NCBI GenBank assembly: GCA_040902195.1
Contig: JBBDXS010000009.1
Location: 1-36,922, forward strand
Origin: JBBDXS01 sp040902195
Lineage (GTDB): Bacteria; Chloroflexota; Dehalococcoidia; DSTF01; RBG-16-68-14
Reading direction: 5' to 3'
DNA length: 36,922 nucleotides
The position numbers were made by a program, and so were the translations under genes. Of this stretch, positions 15,539 through 22,877 are shown piece by piece (the stretch's first letter is position 1; every line of letters begins with the position of its first letter). Below the pieces are notes generated by a model, which ran no database searches, had not been told where the DNA came from, and worked only from the letters and a program-made list of their open reading frames with translations.

Positions 15539-16729
15539 ATGCAGGTCAGCGTCTTCTATCTCCCGTCGATCGGCTCGCGCGCCGAGATCGAGAAGGGCAT
15601 GGCCGGCCTGCGCACCGACCTCTACCAGTCGATGCTCTCCGAGCTCAAGGCGCAGGCCCAGCTCGCCGACGACGCGGGCTACGACTCCATCTCCTTCACG
15701 GAGCACCACTTCCACGTCGAAGGCTTCGAGATCTCGAACAACCCCATCATGCTCGACCTCTTCATCGCGCTGAACACCAAGCGCATTCGCGTCGGCCAGC
15801 TTGGCCTCGTCCTGCCCGCGCAGAACCCCCTCCGTGTTGCCGAGGACATTGCGATGCTCGACCACATGTCGGGCGGCCGCGCGAACGCCGGTTTCGCGCG
15901 CGGCTACCAACGGCGCTGGGTCGACGTGCTCGGCCAGCAGATGTACGGCATCCACGGCGTCACGCCCGGCCAGCACGACGAGATCGACGCCGCGAACCGC
16001 GCCGCCTTCGAGGAGCACTTCCAGATCGTGAAGAGGGCGTGGACCGAGGACATGATGGAGTTCGAGGGCAAGTACTGGCACATTCCGCCAGAAGGCACAC
16101 CGTGGGAGATCGACGCCACGCGCCAGTGGGGCGCCGGGGTCGACGCGGGCGGCATCGTGCGCCAGATCGGCGTCGTGCCGAAGCCCCTGCAGAAGCCGCA
16201 CCCGCCGCTGTTCCAGCCCTTCGCGGCCAGCGAATCTACGATCCGTTGGTGCGCGCGCGAGAACGTCACCGCCATCCTGCCGCCGATGTACAAGGGTACG
16301 CAGAACCAGCTCTACGAGGTCTACCAGGATGAGGCCGCGAACGTCGGCCGCACGCTCGCCCCCGGCGAGGGCCTCGGCGTGCTGCGCGATGTCATCGTTG
16401 CCGACACGGACGAGGAAGCGCTAGCGCTCTGGCACCAGACCGGTGCGTTCTGCGGCGCCGCCTGGTTCGCCCCGTTCGGTTTCTGGCGCGGCTACACGGA
16501 GCCCGGCCGCCCCGAGATGATGTCGCCGGAGGAGCTGATGGAGCGCGGCCTGATCCTCGTCGGCTCGCCCGACACCGTCTCTCGCCAGGTCGAGACGATG
16601 CTCAAGGACTCTTCCATTCGCTGGCTCTTCTACTGGGCCTACAACGGCCTGACGCCGCACGATAAGCTCATGCATTCGCTCGAGCTGTTCGCCACGAAAG
16701 TGCTGCCTCGCTTCAAGGACGGCGCCTAG
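15539..16729 (+). CDS. LLM-class flavin-dependent oxidoreductase (luciferase-like)
   Basis: A 396-residue bacterial-luciferase-fold protein that uses reduced flavin (FMNH2 or F420H2) to oxidise or reduce small substrates. Typical segments are AQLADDAGYDSISFTEHHF near residue 40, IRVGQLGLVLPAQNPLRVAEDIAMLDHMSGGRANAGFARGY, which lines the flavin pocket, and the late VGSPDTVSRQVETML. The ATG at 15539 has GGAGGG five bases upstream; a longer reading from 15458 would ignore this site. It begins a three-gene operon with a thiolase-fold protein and a DUF35 protein, so it may act on the same CoA ester or an upstream terpenoid- or ketone-like compound. The cofactor cannot be decided by eye. Confidence 0.92.
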   Translation: MQVSVFYLPSIGSRAEIEKGMAGLRTDLYQSMLSELKAQAQLADDAGYDSISFTEHHFHVEGFEISNNPIMLDLFIALNTKRIRVGQLGLVLPAQNPLRVAEDIAMLDHMSGGRANAGFARGYQRRWVDVLGQQMYGIHGVTPGQHDEIDAANRAAFEEHFQIVKRAWTEDMMEFEGKYWHIPPEGTPWEIDATRQWGAGVDAGGIVRQIGVVPKPLQKPHPPLFQPFAASESTIRWCARENVTAILPPMYKGTQNQLYEVYQDEAANVGRTLAPGEGLGVLRDVIVADTDEEALALWHQTGAFCGAAWFAPFGFWRGYTEPGRPEMMSPEELMERGLILVGSPDTVSRQVETMLKDSSIRWLFYWAYNGLTPHDKLMHSLELFATKVLPRFKDGA

Positions 16730-16732
16730 CCG

Positions 16733-17902
16733 ATGTCGCTCCGTGGCGTGGCCGCCATCACCGGCATCGGCGAGATGAAGCCGGTCCGCCAGACCGAAGG
16801 CCGCAGCACGCTCGATATGATCGCGGAGGTCGCGCGCCTCGCCGCCGCCGACGCGGGGATCGCCTGGCGCGAGATCGACGGCCTCGTCGTCGATCCGTTT
16901 AACGATACGCCGCTCGTCATCCCATCGAGCGTCGCGGAGTATCTCGGGCTGCAGGTGACGTTCGCGGAACTGGTCGACCTCGGCGGCGCGACGGGCGCCG
17001 GCATGGTCTGGCGCGCCGCGGCTGCGATCTCGTCCGGCCTCTGCGAGACCGTGCTCTGCGCCAGCGCGACGCCGCGCGAACAGCGCGCCGGCATCGGTTG
17101 GTCCGGCAACGCCTCGGCCTGGCGCACGCCCGACACGGAGTTCGAGTTCCCGTACGGCGCGCTCGGCGCGAACTTCGGCTACGCGATCATTGCGCAGCGC
17201 TACATGCACGAGTACTCGCTCTCGGACGCGCAGCGCGCGAAAGTCGCCGTCGACCAGCGCACGAACGCCCAGCAGAACCCGAACGCTATCTTCTACGGCG
17301 AGCCGATCACGATCGATGACGTCCTCGCGTCCGACCTGATCCTCGATCCGCTGCACAAGCTCGAGATCGTCATGCCTTGCGGCGGCGGCGCGGCGATGAT
17401 CGTCCAGAGCGCCGAGCGCGCCAAGAAGCGTGGCCGCGCCGCCTACCTCCTCGGCGCGGGCGAACGCCTCACGCACAAGTCGCTTGCCTACGCGCCCTCA
17501 CTCACGAACAGCGCGATCAAGGTCGCCGCCGACAAGGCGTTCGATACCGCAGGCGTCGCGCGCTCCGACATCAAGCTCGCGTCTGTCTACGACTGCTACA
17601 CAATCGCCGTGCTCCTTACGCTCGAGGACGCCGGCTTCTGCGCCAAGGGCGAGGCCGGCGCCTTCGTCGAGTCGCACGACCTCACGTGGAAAGGCGACTT
17701 CCCGGTCAACACGCACGGCGGCCAGCTTTCGTTCGGCCAGCCCGGCCTCGCGGGCGGCATGTCGCACGTCACCGAGGCCGCGCGCCAGCTTATGGGCGAC
17801 GCCGGCGCACGCCAGATCGCCAACTGCGACCTCGCCTACGTGAACGGCAACGGCGGCTTCATGAGCGAGCAGGTCTCGCTCGTGTTGGGGAGTAGCGCAT
17901 GA
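16733..17902 (+). CDS. Thiolase-fold protein lacking the nucleophilic Cys (Ltp2-like aldolase candidate)
   Basis: A 389-residue protein of the SCPx/lipid-transfer thiolase family. The nucleophile position, which reads ACATG in the second thiolase of this window, reads GGATG here (Gly85 for Cys). The GHP histidine is also gone: GGQLSFGQPG has Gln336. HDCF is replaced by YDCY (Tyr286-Tyr289). A normal Claisen thiolase reaction is therefore unlikely. In actinobacterial sterol degradation, Cys-less Ltp2 with a DUF35 partner is a retro-aldolase that uses tyrosines. The next gene here, overlapping by four bases, is a DUF35 protein. A retro-aldol acyl-CoA lyase is a reasonable inference, not shown. 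Confidence 0.88.
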   Translation: MSLRGVAAITGIGEMKPVRQTEGRSTLDMIAEVARLAAADAGIAWREIDGLVVDPFNDTPLVIPSSVAEYLGLQVTFAELVDLGGATGAGMVWRAAAAISSGLCETVLCASATPREQRAGIGWSGNASAWRTPDTEFEFPYGALGANFGYAIIAQRYMHEYSLSDAQRAKVAVDQRTNAQQNPNAIFYGEPITIDDVLASDLILDPLHKLEIVMPCGGGAAMIVQSAERAKKRGRAAYLLGAGERLTHKSLAYAPSLTNSAIKVAADKAFDTAGVARSDIKLASVYDCYTIAVLLTLEDAGFCAKGEAGAFVESHDLTWKGDFPVNTHGGQLSFGQPGLAGGMSHVTEAARQLMGDAGARQIANCDLAYVNGNGGFMSEQVSLVLGSSA

Positions 17903-18318
17903 CCGCGCCGCCGCGCCAGGTCCCGAAGCCGCTGCCCGTGCCGTCGCGCATCACGAAGCCGTTCTGGGACGCCGCAAAGCAGCACCGCCTCTCGATCCAG
18001 CGCTGCGACTCGTGCAACGAGTACGTCTTCTACCCGCGCCCGATCTGTCCGCACTGCAGCTCCGACGCTCTTGCGTGGACGGACGTCTCCGGCCGCGCGA
18101 CGCTGTATAGCTTCACGATCGCGCGCAAGCCCACCGCGCGCCCGTGGGCGGAGGACGTCCCGTACGTCATCGCCATCGTCGAGCTGGAGGAGGGGCCGCG
18201 CATGACGTCCAACATTGTCGGCTGCCCCGTCGACGACGTCCGCATTGGCATGCCCCTCATCGCCTCGTTCGAAGACGTCTCGGACGAGATCACGCTCGTA
18301 AAGTTCCGCCCCGCCTAG
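17899..18318 (+). CDS. DUF35 zinc-ribbon/OB-fold acyl-CoA-associated protein (partner of the thiolase-fold protein)
   Basis: A 139-residue DUF35 (OB_aCoA_assoc) protein. An N-terminal helix (ITKPFWDAAKQHRL) leads to a rubredoxin-like zinc ribbon with Cys36, Cys39, Cys50 and Cys53, then an OB-fold with TLYSFTIARKP and PYVIAIVELEEGPRM and the usual ending VKFRPA. Such proteins bind thiolase-fold partners and help hold the acyl-CoA. The ATGA overlap with the preceding gene supports a stoichiometric complex. It ends the LLM-thiolase-DUF35 operon; a composite palindromic repeat follows at once and may affect the transcript 3' end. Confidence 0.92.
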   Translation: MTAPPRQVPKPLPVPSRITKPFWDAAKQHRLSIQRCDSCNEYVFYPRPICPHCSSDALAWTDVSGRATLYSFTIARKPTARPWAEDVPYVIAIVELEEGPRMTSNIVGCPVDDVRIGMPLIASFEDVSDEITLVKFRPA

Positions 18319-18337
18319 CGCACGTCTTCGCTCGTAC

Positions 18338-18571
18338 GGGCGCCTCGCGAGGTGCCCGCCTCGTAGGGGTAGGGGAGGCCTTCAGGCCTCCCGCGACGAA
18401 ACTTCCTTATCGAAGGCCAGGCTTCAGCCTGGCCCGCAGGGGGGGGCCGTCCGGTCGCCCTATCCGCCGGCAGGCGGATTGTAGGGGACAGAGCTAGTGC
18501 CCTGTCCGGCCCGATCGAAGACGCGCCGGGTGTTCGTCGTGGGGTAGGGGCGCATAGCTGTGCGCCCCTAC
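18338..18571. repeat. Composite palindromic element, copy 1
   Basis: Between two convergent genes (18319-18628) lies a row of hairpins. First is GGGCGCCTCG/CGAGGTGCCC (18338-18357). Then come A, GGGAGGCC-TTCA-GGCCTCCC (18373-18392); B, GGCCAGGC-TTCA-GCCTGGCC (18415-18434); C, a GGTCGCCC-ended hairpin (18441-18460); D, TCCGCC-GGCA-GGCGGA (18463-18478); E, GTAGGGGACAG...CTGTCC (18481-18507); and F, a 28-base near-perfect palindrome from GTAGGGG to CCCCTAC (18544-18571). No protein is supported here. Confidence 0.85.
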
Positions 18572-18628
18572 ATAGCCCCATCGACAAACGCATCTGTTAA
18601 TCCGTTCCTCCATCCGTTGACAGTGCCC

Positions 18629-19777
18629 CTACCCCTGCGCCATCCCCGTTTCGAACAGCGTGTCGTAGGCGAGGCCCCACGGCGGCCGCAGGAAGCCCAG
18701 CGCGCGCACGTTCTCGGCCGCCGCCCCGAACGGCGACGCGCGGTGGTACGAGCCCCCGCCGACGATCCGGCAGATCCGCGACGTCATCGACTCCGCCAGC
18801 TCCGCGATCGCCGTCTTCGCGCGCAACGCGTCGAGCACCCCGCCGGAGCCCTTCGCCTCGATGGCGCGTAGCATCCCCTCGTACGCCTGATCGATCAACC
18901 ACGCTTCGTTCTCGACGCGCGTCCACTCGACCCGCTCGTACGGACGCATGGCGTCCTTCTTGCGAACGAGCTGCGCGCGCGCCGCCTCGACAGCGCTTTG
19001 CGCTACACCCACGACGACGGCAATAAACAGCGACGAGACGAACGCGCCCGCCACGGTGGACACGACGCGCAGGTTGCCCGGCCACGCCAGCCGCGTCGCC
19101 GGGTAATCGGAGAACTCGAACGCGTGGCTCTGCGTCGCGATCATACCCTGACCGTCCCACTCCGACGTCAGCTTCATGCCGTTCGAGCCGTCCCACTTCG
19201 CCTCGCGCACGTCCAGGTAGAACCAGTCCGCGCTGTCCTCGCCTTCGGGCAGGGCCGTCGTGATCATGTACGACGTGATGCCCGAGCCGCTGCCGAAGTG
19301 CTTCTGCCCGGAGATTGAATAGGCGCTATCGCTCGTGCGCGTCGCCAACGTCTTCGTCTTGCCCACGTCTCCGCCACTGCCCGGCTCCGACGTGATCGTG
19401 CCCCACCAACAGCCGTCGAGCGCCGACTGCGCAACGGCCCGGCTCTGCTCCTCCCACGCGGCTCGATACGCCTCCGGCGCGTCGGTCTGGCAGAGCCAGA
19501 ACGAGAGCACCGCCGGGTGCATCGATGCCACCAGCGCTACCGATGCGTCGGCGCGCGCGATCGTGCGCAGTAGCTCGCTCACCGGCCGCGTCGTGTGTGC
19601 CACGTCGGACCAGAGCCCGCCCATCGCGGCGGCTACGCCCGTGAGCGTGAATCCGGCATCGGCGAGCTTGCGAAAGTCATCCATGTCGAGGTGACGCCGC
19701 AACTGGCGTGCCGGCCGGTCCTGTGCAAACTCGCCGGCCACGCTAGCGACACGGCGCTGTATCTCATCGATGTTCAT
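18629..19777 (-). CDS. Acyl-CoA dehydrogenase-like flavoprotein
   Basis: A 382-residue protein with the acyl-CoA dehydrogenase fold but a divergent sequence. The flavin region reads TSEPGSGGDVGKTKTLA, followed by YSISGQKHFGSGSGITSYMITTA, and the C-terminal part has the IVGGGSYHRASPFG segment. The end differs from the GGTSEIQ type of the other genes here, and the motifs are nearer to flavin-dependent monooxygenases of this superfamily (DszC-like). It could thus be an oxygenase or a dehydrogenase. The ATG at 19777 has GGAGG five bases upstream, which settles the start against a longer frame. A TAGAAT -10 candidate lies at 19822-19827. It appears to be a single-gene transcript bracketed by repeat copies 1 and 2. 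Confidence 0.85.
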   Translation of the reverse strand: MNIDEIQRRVASVAGEFAQDRPARQLRRHLDMDDFRKLADAGFTLTGVAAAMGGLWSDVAHTTRPVSELLRTIARADASVALVASMHPAVLSFWLCQTDAPEAYRAAWEEQSRAVAQSALDGCWWGTITSEPGSGGDVGKTKTLATRTSDSAYSISGQKHFGSGSGITSYMITTALPEGEDSADWFYLDVREAKWDGSNGMKLTSEWDGQGMIATQSHAFEFSDYPATRLAWPGNLRVVSTVAGAFVSSLFIAVVVGVAQSAVEAARAQLVRKKDAMRPYERVEWTRVENEAWLIDQAYEGMLRAIEAKGSGGVLDALRAKTAIAELAESMTSRICRIVGGGSYHRASPFGAAAENVRALGFLRPPWGLAYDTLFETGMAQG

Positions 19778-19860
19778 CAAGACCTCCGAACGTTTCCGCT
19801 GCAGTCGATGACGGCGTCCGCATTCTAGCAAGGACGCGTTGTCTGGCCGTCGCCCATGCA

Positions 19861-19992
19861 GGGGAGGCCACCGGCAGCCCTACCGGCCGCAGGCCGAAGT
19901 GTAGGGACAGAGCTTCAGCTCTGTCCGGCCCTTTTCCGACGACGCCTCGAACATTCGCCGTGCCGTAGAGGCGCACAGCCGTGCGCCCCTAC
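19861..19992. repeat. Composite palindromic element, copy 2 (degenerate)
   Basis: It starts with a decayed GGGGAGGCC arm (19861-19869) and a GGCCGCAGGCC remnant. It then keeps unit E with a perfect GGACAGAGC-TTCA-GCTCTGTCC hairpin (19905-19926) and unit F, a 28-base GTAGAGGCGC...GCGCCCCTAC palindrome (19965-19992). E and F are in the same order and orientation as in copy 1. It lies between the Eis-like gene's 3' end and the flavoprotein gene's promoter region. Confidence 0.75.
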
Positions 19993-20018
19993 CTTCCCGC
20001 AGCGCGGCCTGACGCCGC

Positions 20019-21242
20019 CTAGAACGGATCGGCGTTGTAGGGCGGCGATAACGTCGCGAACATCTCGTCCGCGGTCGCCAGCGCCTCCTCGTTCCGCGCC
20101 GTAATCAGCCCCGCGAGCGCCGATGCTGTCGCCGATAGGTAGCCGTTGAAGATCGGCACCAGCGCCGTCGTCGACATCGACAGGTCCGGCTCGTCCGTGC
20201 TCGCCTCGACGTGCATCTCGCCGCCCGAGAGCTCGACGCGCCACGTGCCCTCGTTCCACGGCGCGGTGCTGTCCGTGAGCCGCAACGTCAGCGCGCAATC
20301 GAGCTCGTCCCGCGCGGGTGCGCGCTGCGTGAGCGCCGCCTGCACGTCGCAGATCCGCAGGAGCGTGCTATAGCGCACGCGCGCGTCCACCTTGTAGGTG
20401 TCGGACACCACGCTGTACAACGGGTCATCCATCGGCGCCGTCCAGACGATCTTCTCCGGGAGGTCGTGCCGGCACAGGTAGAGGACGAGATTGAGATACG
20501 CGTCGGCAGTCAGCGCAACGAGTTCCCGTACCCAGAAGTTGCCTGTCTCCGGGGACACGTCCGAGCCCGTCGGTTGGTAGTACACCACGTACCCCTGCGG
20601 CTCGCCCGTCCCGTCTTCCCACAACGCCACGTCTGCGGGAGTAGGCTGGCTGCCGCTAAAGATCGCCTGCTGCCACCAGACCTGACCGCGGTGCAGCGGC
20701 CCGTTACGCTTCGCTCCCCACTGCCGGTACACGCGGTCTGCCTGGCTCCAGTCGTCGAGCGAGAGTATCCGGAAGCGCCCGCGTTCGCTCGGCTGGGCGA
20801 TGAGCGTCACGTCCTTCGGCGCGAACGAGTAGAGGCGGAATGTCGCTGCGATCTCCCAGCCGTACCGGCGATAGAGCGCAGGGTGCGGCGTGCCGAGCCC
20901 CGAGATCGACTGCCCCCGTTCGCGCATGTCCTCGATAGCGCGCCGCAGCAGCAGCCCGACGTGCCCTTTCCGCCGGTGCTCCGGAGATGTGACGACCGGC
21001 CCCACACCTCCAAACGAGAGCGCCCGTCCATTGATCCGCATCGCAAATGGCACGGTGCGAATGTAGGCCGTCATCTCGCCGTCCTCGAACGAGGCCAGCG
21101 TCCACTCGTTGGGGATGAGCTGGCGTGTTCGCTCCACAGCGCGCGCAAGGTCGCTCCGCTCCGCGTTGTTGAACGAGTAGTTGATGATGAACTCGGCGCG
21201 CTCGACCTCATCGTCGGTGATCGGGCGAATGTCAACGGACAT
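20019..21242 (-). CDS. Eis-like GNAT N-acetyltransferase
   Basis: A 407-residue member of the Eis family: two GNAT domains followed by an SCP2-like C-terminal domain. The acetyl-CoA loop is VTSPEHRRKGHVGLLL near residue 90, preceded by SFGGVGPV, and the typical YRRYGWEIA follows. The chain ends in Phe407; in Eis the C-terminal carboxylate helps catalysis. Eis proteins acetylate amines of aminoglycosides, some peptides and other small molecules; the target here is unknown. The ATG has GGAGG nine bases upstream. An intrinsic terminator ends 21 bases before the start, so expression is probably set by read-through in the leader. Confidence 0.9.
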   Translation of the reverse strand: MSVDIRPITDDEVERAEFIINYSFNNAERSDLARAVERTRQLIPNEWTLASFEDGEMTAYIRTVPFAMRINGRALSFGGVGPVVTSPEHRRKGHVGLLLRRAIEDMRERGQSISGLGTPHPALYRRYGWEIAATFRLYSFAPKDVTLIAQPSERGRFRILSLDDWSQADRVYRQWGAKRNGPLHRGQVWWQQAIFSGSQPTPADVALWEDGTGEPQGYVVYYQPTGSDVSPETGNFWVRELVALTADAYLNLVLYLCRHDLPEKIVWTAPMDDPLYSVVSDTYKVDARVRYSTLLRICDVQAALTQRAPARDELDCALTLRLTDSTAPWNEGTWRVELSGGEMHVEASTDEPDLSMSTTALVPIFNGYLSATASALAGLITARNEEALATADEMFATLSPPYNADPF

Positions 21243-21263
21243 AGAGCTGTTCCTCCAGAAATC

Positions 21264-21295
21264 AAAAGAGCCGCGGCATCTGGTGCGCGCGGCTC
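21264..21295 (-). terminator. Intrinsic terminator / candidate attenuator upstream of the Eis-like gene
   Basis: On the minus strand GAGCCGCG (21295-21288) and CGCGGCTC (21275-21268) form eight perfect pairs around a 12-base loop, followed by TTTTGATTT. It lies after the candidate promoter and leader ORF and only 21 bases before the ATG at 21242. That leaves no room for a promoter in between, which fits an attenuator. It might instead end a transcript arriving from the thiolase gene. Confidence 0.75.
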
Positions 21296-21317
21296 CGAGT
21301 CCTGCAATCCGCTGCTG

Positions 21318-21368
21318 TTAAGCGGTTCGTAGAGAAGGAGGCGCGCGTAGGACGGATCGATGTGTCAT
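21318..21368 (-). CDS. Candidate leader peptide (16 codons) of the Eis-like gene
   Basis: The ORF is ATG...TAA and encodes MTHRSVLRAPPSLRTA. A strong AGGAGG (21379-21384) stands ten bases upstream. It lies wholly in the leader, between the promoter candidate and the terminator. Residues 8-11 are RAPP, a motif known from the arrest peptides ApdA and ApdP. The SD-containing GGAGGCGC (21383-21376) pairs perfectly with GCGCCTCC (21344-21337), which overlaps the Ala-Pro-Pro codons, so initiation and structure are coupled. The product is too short for coding statistics, and the RAPP codons are part of the stem arm, so chance remains possible. Confidence 0.45.
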   Translation of the reverse strand: MTHRSVLRAPPSLRTA

Positions 21369-21418
21369 CGGTTTGGCGCCTCCTTCCTGTCGTCGCGTTC
21401 GCCCGCGAGGACTCCGCC

Positions 21419-21448
21419 ACCATAGCCCGCGCTATCCCTTCTCGTCAA
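21419..21448 (-). promoter_or_regulatory. Candidate sigma70-type promoter for the Eis-like gene leader
   Basis: On the minus strand, TTGACG (21448-21443), an 18-base spacer and TATGGT (21424-21419). Transcription would begin near 21411, giving a leader of about 170 bases that contains an SD-equipped small ORF and then a terminator hairpin. Confidence 0.5.
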
Positions 21449-21468
21449 GCACGCGTGCGTCTCGCCAT

Positions 21469-21674
21469 GTAGGGGAGGCCTTTAGGCCTCCCGCGACCAC
21501 TCGCTCATACCGAAGGCCAGACGTTAGCCTGCCGCGTAGGGCGGCCATCCGGTCGCCCCATCCGCCGCAAGCGGATGCACCTTCTCCGAAGGCCAGGCTT
21601 TGCCTGGCGTGGCGCGCTCTATCCTGGACATGTGCCCAATGCAAAAGTAGGGGCGTTCAATTGAACGCCCCTAC
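21469..21674. repeat. Composite palindromic element, copy 3
   Basis: The units are A, GGGAGGCC-TTTA-GGCCTCCC (21473-21492); B, a decayed GGCCAGAC...GCCTGCC (21515-21533); C, GGGCGGCC-ATCC-GGTCGCCC (21539-21558); D, ATCCGC-CGCAA-GCGGAT (21560-21576); a second B-type GCCAGGC-TTT-GCCTGGC (21592-21608); and G, a perfect 28-base palindrome GTAGGGGCGTTCAA/TTGAACGCCCCTAC (21647-21674). A to B spacing is 42 bases, exactly as in copy 1. It fills the space downstream of the thiolase gene. Confidence 0.85.
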
Positions 21675-21698
21675 GGGTGTGTGCCGTTGCGCCGGTGC

Positions 21699-22838
21699 TT
21701 ACTTCTGCAGGATGTGGATCGTGCAGGCCGAGCCCAGGCCGATGACGTGGGCCAGCCCCACCTTCGCGCCTTCGACTTGCCGCGCGCCGGCCTGCCCGCG
21801 CAGGTGCCAGACGACCTCGACGATGTTCGCGACGCCTGTCGCGCCCAGCGGGTGCCCCTTCGAGAGCAGGCCGCCCGACGGCGCGACCGGGATGCGCCCG
21901 CCGATCGTCGTCTCGCCCTCATCGATCATGCGTCCGGCTTCGCCCTCACCGCACAGCCCCAGGTTCTCGTAGTGCAGCAGCTCCGCCGTCGCGAAGCAGT
22001 CGTGCAGCTCGACGAGATCCAGGTCGCTCGCCGTGATGCCCGCCGTTTCGTACGCCTCCTTCGCGGCGTTGCGCGTGAGCGTGTTTACGTCGGGCAGCGT
22101 CAGGTCGCGCTCGCTCCACGGATCGGAGGTGAGCACGGACGCGGCGACCTTGATCGGCTTCGTCGTGTACTGCTTGGCCTTGTCCATCGACGTAAGGATC
22201 GCGGCCGCGGCGCCGTCGCCGGTGGGGCAGCACATGTAGAGCGTGTTCGGCCAGGCGATGGGGCGCGCGTTCATCACGTCCTCGAGCGACATGTCGACCT
22301 GGTACTGCGAGTAGGGGTTCAGCGTGGAGTGCTTGTGGTTCTTCACGGCAACCTTGGCGAACTGCTCCTGCGTCGTGCCGTACTTGCGCATGTGCTCCAC
22401 ACCCGCCTGTCCGAAGACCGCGGGCATCAGCCCGGAGCCGACGATGCCCTCGGACGAGATGCCTCCGCCGCGACCGCCGCCGGCGCCAAGCAACCCCATC
22501 TTGCCCATCTGCTCCGAACCGACGGCCAGCGCGATGTCGTAGGCGCCCGACGCGACGGCGTAGTAGGCCTCCCGGAACGCGGTCGAGCCGGTTGCGCAAG
22601 CGTTCGCGACGTTGATCACGGGAATACCGGTCTGGCCGATCTCCTTCAAGATCCGCTGGCCGACCGTCGCGTTCGACTGGTAGAGGTTGCCCGAGACCAT
22701 GATCTCGATGTCCTTCATCGTCATGCCGGCATCCTGAAGCGCCAGGATAGTGGCCTGCGCGCCGAGTTCGGGCAACTCCTTGTCGGGATAGCGTCCGAAC
22801 TTCAGCATAGAGGCGCCGACGATAGCTACATCACGCAT
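21699..22838 (-). CDS. Thiolase / acetyl-CoA acetyltransferase of the SCPx type, catalytic residues intact
   Basis: A 379-residue thiolase-fold enzyme that cleaves 3-ketoacyl-CoA with CoA, or runs the reverse condensation. The nucleophile Cys81 is in NACATGS, His279 in ELHDCF, and His329 in GGLLSKGHPLGATG, so the machinery appears complete. This contrasts with the Cys-less paralogue at 16733. The family name spans true thiolases and SCP2-thiolases acting on bulky or branched chains; the preference is unknown. It follows a DUF35 gene (39-base gap), the pairing seen in archaeal and bacterial thiolase-DUF35 complexes. The strong promoter is upstream of the DUF35 gene. Confidence 0.93.
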   Translation of the reverse strand: MRDVAIVGASMLKFGRYPDKELPELGAQATILALQDAGMTMKDIEIMVSGNLYQSNATVGQRILKEIGQTGIPVINVANACATGSTAFREAYYAVASGAYDIALAVGSEQMGKMGLLGAGGGRGGGISSEGIVGSGLMPAVFGQAGVEHMRKYGTTQEQFAKVAVKNHKHSTLNPYSQYQVDMSLEDVMNARPIAWPNTLYMCCPTGDGAAAAILTSMDKAKQYTTKPIKVAASVLTSDPWSERDLTLPDVNTLTRNAAKEAYETAGITASDLDLVELHDCFATAELLHYENLGLCGEGEAGRMIDEGETTIGGRIPVAPSGGLLSKGHPLGATGVANIVEVVWHLRGQAGARQVEGAKVGLAHVIGLGSACTIHILQK

Positions 22839-22877
22839 GGAACCTTCTCCTTCTCTTCCTGAGGTCTAGGACTGGGC

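Noticed and set aside
18315..18593. Minus-strand ORF containing GAQLCAPT through the intergenic palindromes
   Set aside because: It is only the translation of repeat units E and F, has no ribosome site, and the same pattern appears wherever GTAGGGGCGCA...CCCCTAC occurs.
21264..21411. T-box riboswitch upstream of the Eis-like gene
   Set aside because: The terminator hairpin suggested it, but there is no GGTGGNACCGCG T-box sequence or Stem I specifier structure, and the gene is not linked to amino-acid metabolism.
21469..21674. CRISPR array or IS remnant
   Set aside because: Units differ from one another and are palindromic, spacing is irregular, and there are no constant repeats with unique spacers and no transposase fragment.
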